In this document: one piece after another, positions 60,882-64,000 of the stretch | Layout: every line of letters begins with the position of its first letter | Numbering within the stretch: position 1 is the stretch's first letter | Assembly (NCBI RefSeq): GCF_900089775.1 | Contig: NZ_FLOB01000001.1 | Span: 682,001-746,000, forward strand | From: Marinomonas spartinae | GTDB lineage: Bacteria; Pseudomonadota; Gammaproteobacteria; Pseudomonadales; Marinomonadaceae | Length of the DNA: 64,000 nucleotides | Direction of reading: 5' to 3' | The notes under the pieces: model-generated | Seen by the model: only the letters and a program-made list of their open reading frames with translations | Told to the model about the DNA's origin: nothing | Databases searched by the model: none | Position numbers and translations under genes: made by a program

Positions 60882-61571
60882 CTATTTTGCTAGTTGAGCC
60901 AGTAATTTTTCTGCTACAAGCTCAGAGCTCGCTGGGTTTTGACCTGTAATCATTAAGCCATCTTGCACGGCAAAAGGTGTCCAGCTGTCTGCATTTTGGT
61001 AGTCTGCTCCGCGCTTTTTCATCTCGTCTTCAAGCAAGAAGGGCACCACATCGGTAAGCTGTACCGCTGCTTCTTCGCTATTGGTAAAGCCTGTGACAAC
61101 TTTGCCTTTAATGAAGTAGTCACCTTTACTGTCTTTAATGTTTAAAAACGCACTTGGGGCGTGGCAAACAGAAGAAATTGGTTTGTTTGCTTGGATAAAG
61201 CTTTCAATGAGTGCAATAGACTCTTCGTTATTGGTTAAATCCCATAGTGGGCCGTGACCACCTGGGTAGAAAATGGCATCAAAATCATCTTGTTTCATAT
61301 CGCTCAATTTATGTGTGTTGGCGATGACATCTTGCGCTATTTTGTCTTCATAAAAGCGTTTGGTGGCCTCTGTTTGGGCATCCGGTGCTTCACTGTTTGG
61401 GTCAATGGGCGCTTGGCCGCCTTTCGGCGTTGCAACCGTCACTTCGGCAGCAGCATCAACAAAGGCGTAGTAAGGTGCGGCGAACTCTTCTACCCAAAAT
61501 CCTGTTTTGTGCCCTGTATTGCCCATTTCTGAGTGAGAAGTGAGAACCACTAAAATTTTATTCGTACTCAT
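60882..61571 (-). CDS. DJ-1/PfpI family protein (Hsp31-like glyoxalase/amidotransferase fold)
   Basis: 229 residues. Signatures are TGFWVEEFAAPYYAF with the acidic residue, AIFYPGGHGPLWDL, and ISSVCHAPSAF with the reactive Cys and His at the nucleophile elbow. This matches Hsp31-like glyoxalase III / deglycase-type proteins. It is divergent from a LysR regulator, which probably controls it, perhaps in response to an electrophile. Confidence 0.9.
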   Translation of the reverse strand: MSTNKILVVLTSHSEMGNTGHKTGFWVEEFAAPYYAFVDAAAEVTVATPKGGQAPIDPNSEAPDAQTEATKRFYEDKIAQDVIANTHKLSDMKQDDFDAIFYPGGHGPLWDLTNNEESIALIESFIQANKPISSVCHAPSAFLNIKDSKGDYFIKGKVVTGFTNSEEAAVQLTDVVPFLLEDEMKKRGADYQNADSWTPFAVQDGLMITGQNPASSELVAEKLLAQLAK

Positions 61572-61862
61572 CATTATGACTCCTTGTTGGTGTCGTGAGA
61601 CTTTTGCACGACTACTGCGCTTGCCAATACTTTGTTAAAAACAGACTCAAAATGCTCATTTATAAGTATAAACTCCGTTTTTTCGTCTTTTTTTTCCATG
61701 TCTTGGCGTCGCTCATGACATCGTGCAAAGGTCTCGTCGTATTGACTATTAAGTTGTGATCAGTATAGAGGGCGTTTAGTGATTTGAATACAGGGATAAA
61801 GTTGACTTCATTGATCTAATAATTGATACAATTGGTAGGTCAATTTCAGTCAAGGGGCATGT

Positions 61863-62768
61863 GTGGACATTTCGTTCGAGCAGTTAAAAAGTATGGTGGT
61901 GTTTGCTCAAGTGGTAGAGCAAGGCAGTTTAACTTCGGCCGCGAAAGCGATGGGAATTTCTCGCGGCGTGGTGAGCTATCATTTGAAGAAGTTAGAAGAT
62001 CAGCTTGGGGTTGTGTTACTTAATCGTACCACTCGTAGTTTGTCGCTAACCGATACGGGAGAGGCTTATTATCAGCGTTGTCGTACCATTGCTTTTCAGG
62101 CTCATGAAGCCAACCTACAAATAGAACGATCAAAACAAGAGGCCGTAGGTAAGTTAAAAATCACCTGCCCGGTGAATTTAGGATTGCAAGTTGTGGTACC
62201 TGCCTTGAATGAGTTCCGTCGTTTGTATCCTTTGATTGAACTGGATGTATCATTAAGTGATGAGGTCGTTAATATCATTAAAGACGGAGTAGATCTTGCT
62301 ATCCGTGGTGCGCCATTGGCCGACTCTGGATTACAAGCTAGTATACTGGCCTCGTTTGAAACCTATTTATGTGGCTCGCCTGAGTACTTTCGGAAGCGAG
62401 GAACACCTGTTCAACCTCAGGATTTGTATGATCATGATTGGGTTGTGTATAAGCAGGCAGCGAATTCCGTCCATCTGAGTCAAGGATCACGTTCTTATAG
62501 TTTATCAGTAATGGGCAAGGTCAGTACCAATAATGCAGCGGCTAGGACGATGTTTTTGGAAGGGGGAAATGGTATAGGGCGAATTCCTGTTTACGATGCC
62601 AAGCCTCGTATTCAAAAAGGTCTGTTAAAGCGTATTTTACCAGACTTTCGCTGTACTGATATTGATGTATACGCCGTGTTTCCACCAGGCTCTTCCAGTG
62701 CAAAAAAACTGCGTTTGCTGGTGGATTTTTTAAAAATAGAATTCGAGCGTATTACACGTGCTTTGTGA
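61863..62768 (+). CDS. LysR-family transcriptional regulator
   Basis: 301 residues from a GTG with AAGGGG upstream. The N-terminal winged helix-turn-helix has SLTSAAKAMGISRGVVSYHLKKLE. The C-terminal periplasmic-binding-type effector domain starts KLKITCPVNLG, as in the CrgA/YafC subgroup. The divergent DJ-1 family gene is the probable target. Confidence 0.93.
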   Translation: MDISFEQLKSMVVFAQVVEQGSLTSAAKAMGISRGVVSYHLKKLEDQLGVVLLNRTTRSLSLTDTGEAYYQRCRTIAFQAHEANLQIERSKQEAVGKLKITCPVNLGLQVVVPALNEFRRLYPLIELDVSLSDEVVNIIKDGVDLAIRGAPLADSGLQASILASFETYLCGSPEYFRKRGTPVQPQDLYDHDWVVYKQAANSVHLSQGSRSYSLSVMGKVSTNNAAARTMFLEGGNGIGRIPVYDAKPRIQKGLLKRILPDFRCTDIDVYAVFPPGSSSAKKLRLLVDFLKIEFERITRAL

Positions 62769-62810
62769 AGGGGAAAAGTAGTAGGGGAGCAAAACGGTGA
62801 GAAAGGCAAA

Positions 62811-62831
62811 GCGCCCATCATGGATGGGCGC
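62811..62831. terminator. Hairpin between the convergent LysR and BON genes
   Basis: GCGCCCATC and GATGGGCGC form a perfect 9-bp stem around ATG. No good T-run follows on either side, so it is a weak terminator or a transcript-end stabiliser. Confidence 0.5.
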
Positions 62832-62867
62832 AGATAAGACAAGCCTTTTCTAGTTAACCGCGACTGC

Positions 62868-63455
62868 TTATTGGGCGGCTATAGTGGCGACTTTAAGTTC
62901 ATCTTTCACTTGTTTTACATCCGTTGTGTTACGCGCTATCTGCACCGCTAGCTGTTTTTCTGCATCGCTTTTTACATCCCCTGTGAGAGTGACGATGCCT
63001 TTATCAACATCAATGTGTATTTTGGTTCCTTCTATGTTTTGGTTCCATAAATAGCGGGTTTTTAATACGGTCGCAATTTTTGTATCGATCAAGGTACTTT
63101 TAGCTTGATCTGTCATGTCGCTTTTATCGGCACCCTTTGGTGAGTTTGCGGGTGTATCAGCAATAGTGATGTTGTTTTTAACTTCTTTAACACCCTGCAA
63201 ACCTTGGACAAGTTCGCCTGCAAGGTCCTTATCGGTACTGTTATCTGTGGTGCCCGTTAAGGTCACGACACCATCTTTTACGCTGGTCTTGATGTGAAAG
63301 GCATTAACGTGCTGATTGAATAGTAAAGTAGCTTCCGCTTTGCCATCAATCCATGCGTCTTTCGCCCGGTCAGTCCAATGATCATTTGTCTGGGCGTGCG
63401 CGGCACCGGCAGTGAGTGCTGATACGAAAAGGATGGACATGATTGTATTCTTCAT
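62868..63455 (-). CDS. osmY: Periplasmic protein with two BON domains (OsmY-like)
   Basis: 195 residues. The signal peptide is 1-21 (GAAHA-QTN). Two BON domains follow (about 30-98 and 118-190), each with the VKDGVVTLTG or VDKGIVTLTGDV strand and a closing V-x-x-V-x-N/D pair. OsmY acts as a periplasmic chaperone or membrane-contact protein under osmotic stress. AGGAGA precedes the ATG. The gene symbol is by similarity only. Confidence 0.88.
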   Translation of the reverse strand: MKNTIMSILFVSALTAGAAHAQTNDHWTDRAKDAWIDGKAEATLLFNQHVNAFHIKTSVKDGVVTLTGTTDNSTDKDLAGELVQGLQGVKEVKNNITIADTPANSPKGADKSDMTDQAKSTLIDTKIATVLKTRYLWNQNIEGTKIHIDVDKGIVTLTGDVKSDAEKQLAVQIARNTTDVKQVKDELKVATIAAQ

Positions 63456-63790
63456 AGTGCTCTCCTTATTTTTAAAATGGCCATAGCGTGACTGAAGTTG
63501 TTTTCTGTCTCATGACCTTTTATTTGCTGTGAAGAGGATAATGCGATGATCGTGCCAAAACATAAGCTTATGAAATTAAAGGAATTTGTTTTTATTCGCT
63601 CATAGGAGCTTATTACCTTTTTACAAAACGAATTGTAAAAAGGATGTGCCCCAACTTAGTTATTGCAAAAAATTGGCGTCTTCTGATGGTTTGCCCTGGT
63701 TGCGTGCGTAAACTTTTGCTTACTTTTAGGTGTGATTCGCTGCTATGGTTGTGGGTACTCCGTTTTTGATTGTTATCACTAGGGTCTTTC
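63456..63790. other. Divergent intergenic region with inverted repeat
   Basis: 335 bp. CCTTTTTACA (63616-63625) is the exact inverse of TGTAAAAAGG (63634-63643), an operator-like dyad with 8-bp spacing between two envelope-protein genes. No gene was found. Confidence 0.5.
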
Positions 63791-64000
63791 ATGTTGCAAA
63801 AAATCGCACTGTGCTTGTTCGTTGGCTGTTTTGTTCATTTGGCGTGGGCTGATCAAGAAGTGAAAAAAGCCGAGTCTAAGAATCATACCTCTGCTAAAAC
63901 CGCTGTTGTGAAGAAGGCTGAATTAGCGAAAAAGACCGATGTTGCAAAAAAAACAGTGGTTAAGAGCAAAAGCAAGGCGCTAACAAAAGATTCGATGAAG
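63791..64000 (+). CDS. Secreted Lys-rich protein, cut by the window edge
   Basis: The 70 codons seen give a signal peptide (about 1-20, LAWA-DQE) and a Lys/Ala/Thr-rich linker without structure. The gene runs past the end of the window. The design matches the first part of the peptidoglycan-binding protein at 16889, so a wall-binding domain may follow. Confidence 0.7.
   Translation, partial: MLQKIALCLFVGCFVHLAWADQEVKKAESKNHTSAKTAVVKKAELAKKTDVAKKTVVKSKSKALTKDSMK

Overview
The window reads as an ordinary chromosome segment of a marine gammaproteobacterium, most likely Marinomonas or a close relative in the Oceanospirillales. Support for this comes from gene order: coaBC-dut-argB, slmA, pyrE and a Pseudomonas-type crc lie together, followed by radC, rpmB-rpmG and mutM. 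It also comes from the many chemotaxis and c-di-GMP proteins and the moderate, slightly AT-rich base composition. The genus is an inference from protein style; no 16S gene is present.

Left end (1-5.2 kb): a tRNA-Phe gene is followed by a decayed P2-like prophage. It keeps the C-terminal third of a P2-type integrase pointing at the tRNA, a small zinc-ribbon gene cut by a deletion, and an Ogr/Delta-type zinc finger fused to a long extra domain. It also keeps a hicAB toxin-antitoxin pair and a stop- and frameshift-ridden relic of the gpQ portal gene. Between the integrase and portal remnants, where P2 relatives carry exchangeable cargo genes such as old and tin, sits an intact 543-residue KAP-like P-loop NTPase. 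It is the best candidate here for a little-described anti-phage gene.

5.2-24.6 kb: a methyl-accepting chemotaxis protein; a large MASE1/CHASE hybrid histidine kinase and its Hpt partner, whose translation start region is a perfect 29-bp triplication; a PhoB-box-preceded ugpBAEC-ugpQ-HAD operon for glycerol phosphate and glycerophosphodiesters; a secreted peptidoglycan-binding protein; a DUF808 membrane protein; a CofD/YvcK-like protein; a REC-CheC protein coupled to a PAS-GGDEF cyclase; a RimB-RimK fusion; and a hexose-6-phosphate mutarotase.

24.6-33.4 kb: housekeeping block crc / pyrE / slmA / argB / dut / coaBC / radC / rpmBG / mutM, with an exported alpha/beta hydrolase inserted between radC and rpmB. 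33.9-39.3 kb: a BMP-type nucleoside ABC importer ending in cytidine deaminase, with a structured-looking leader before the ATPase gene. 39.4-46.9 kb: an AbrB-family membrane protein, an RlpA-like lipoprotein, a CSS-EAL phosphodiesterase, Fur-box feoAB, and an AraC regulator next to a fabA that has no fabB beside it.

47-52 kb: a secreted Cache-like sensor gene coupled to a chemoreceptor, then an autoregulated-looking trpR-trpE-trpG operon. 52-64 kb: higBA, a ferritin-like DUF2202 protein, an ElyC-type protein, a GNAT-SGNH-DapF-like operon in which the DapF-like protein lacks one of the two catalytic cysteines, a GH114 protein, an AraC regulator convergent with a LysE exporter, a cytoplasmic SNase-like nuclease, a Dabb protein, a DJ-1 family protein divergent from a LysR regulator, a BON protein, and the start of a second secreted Lys-rich protein. 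No CRISPR array, rRNA gene or intact insertion sequence was seen.
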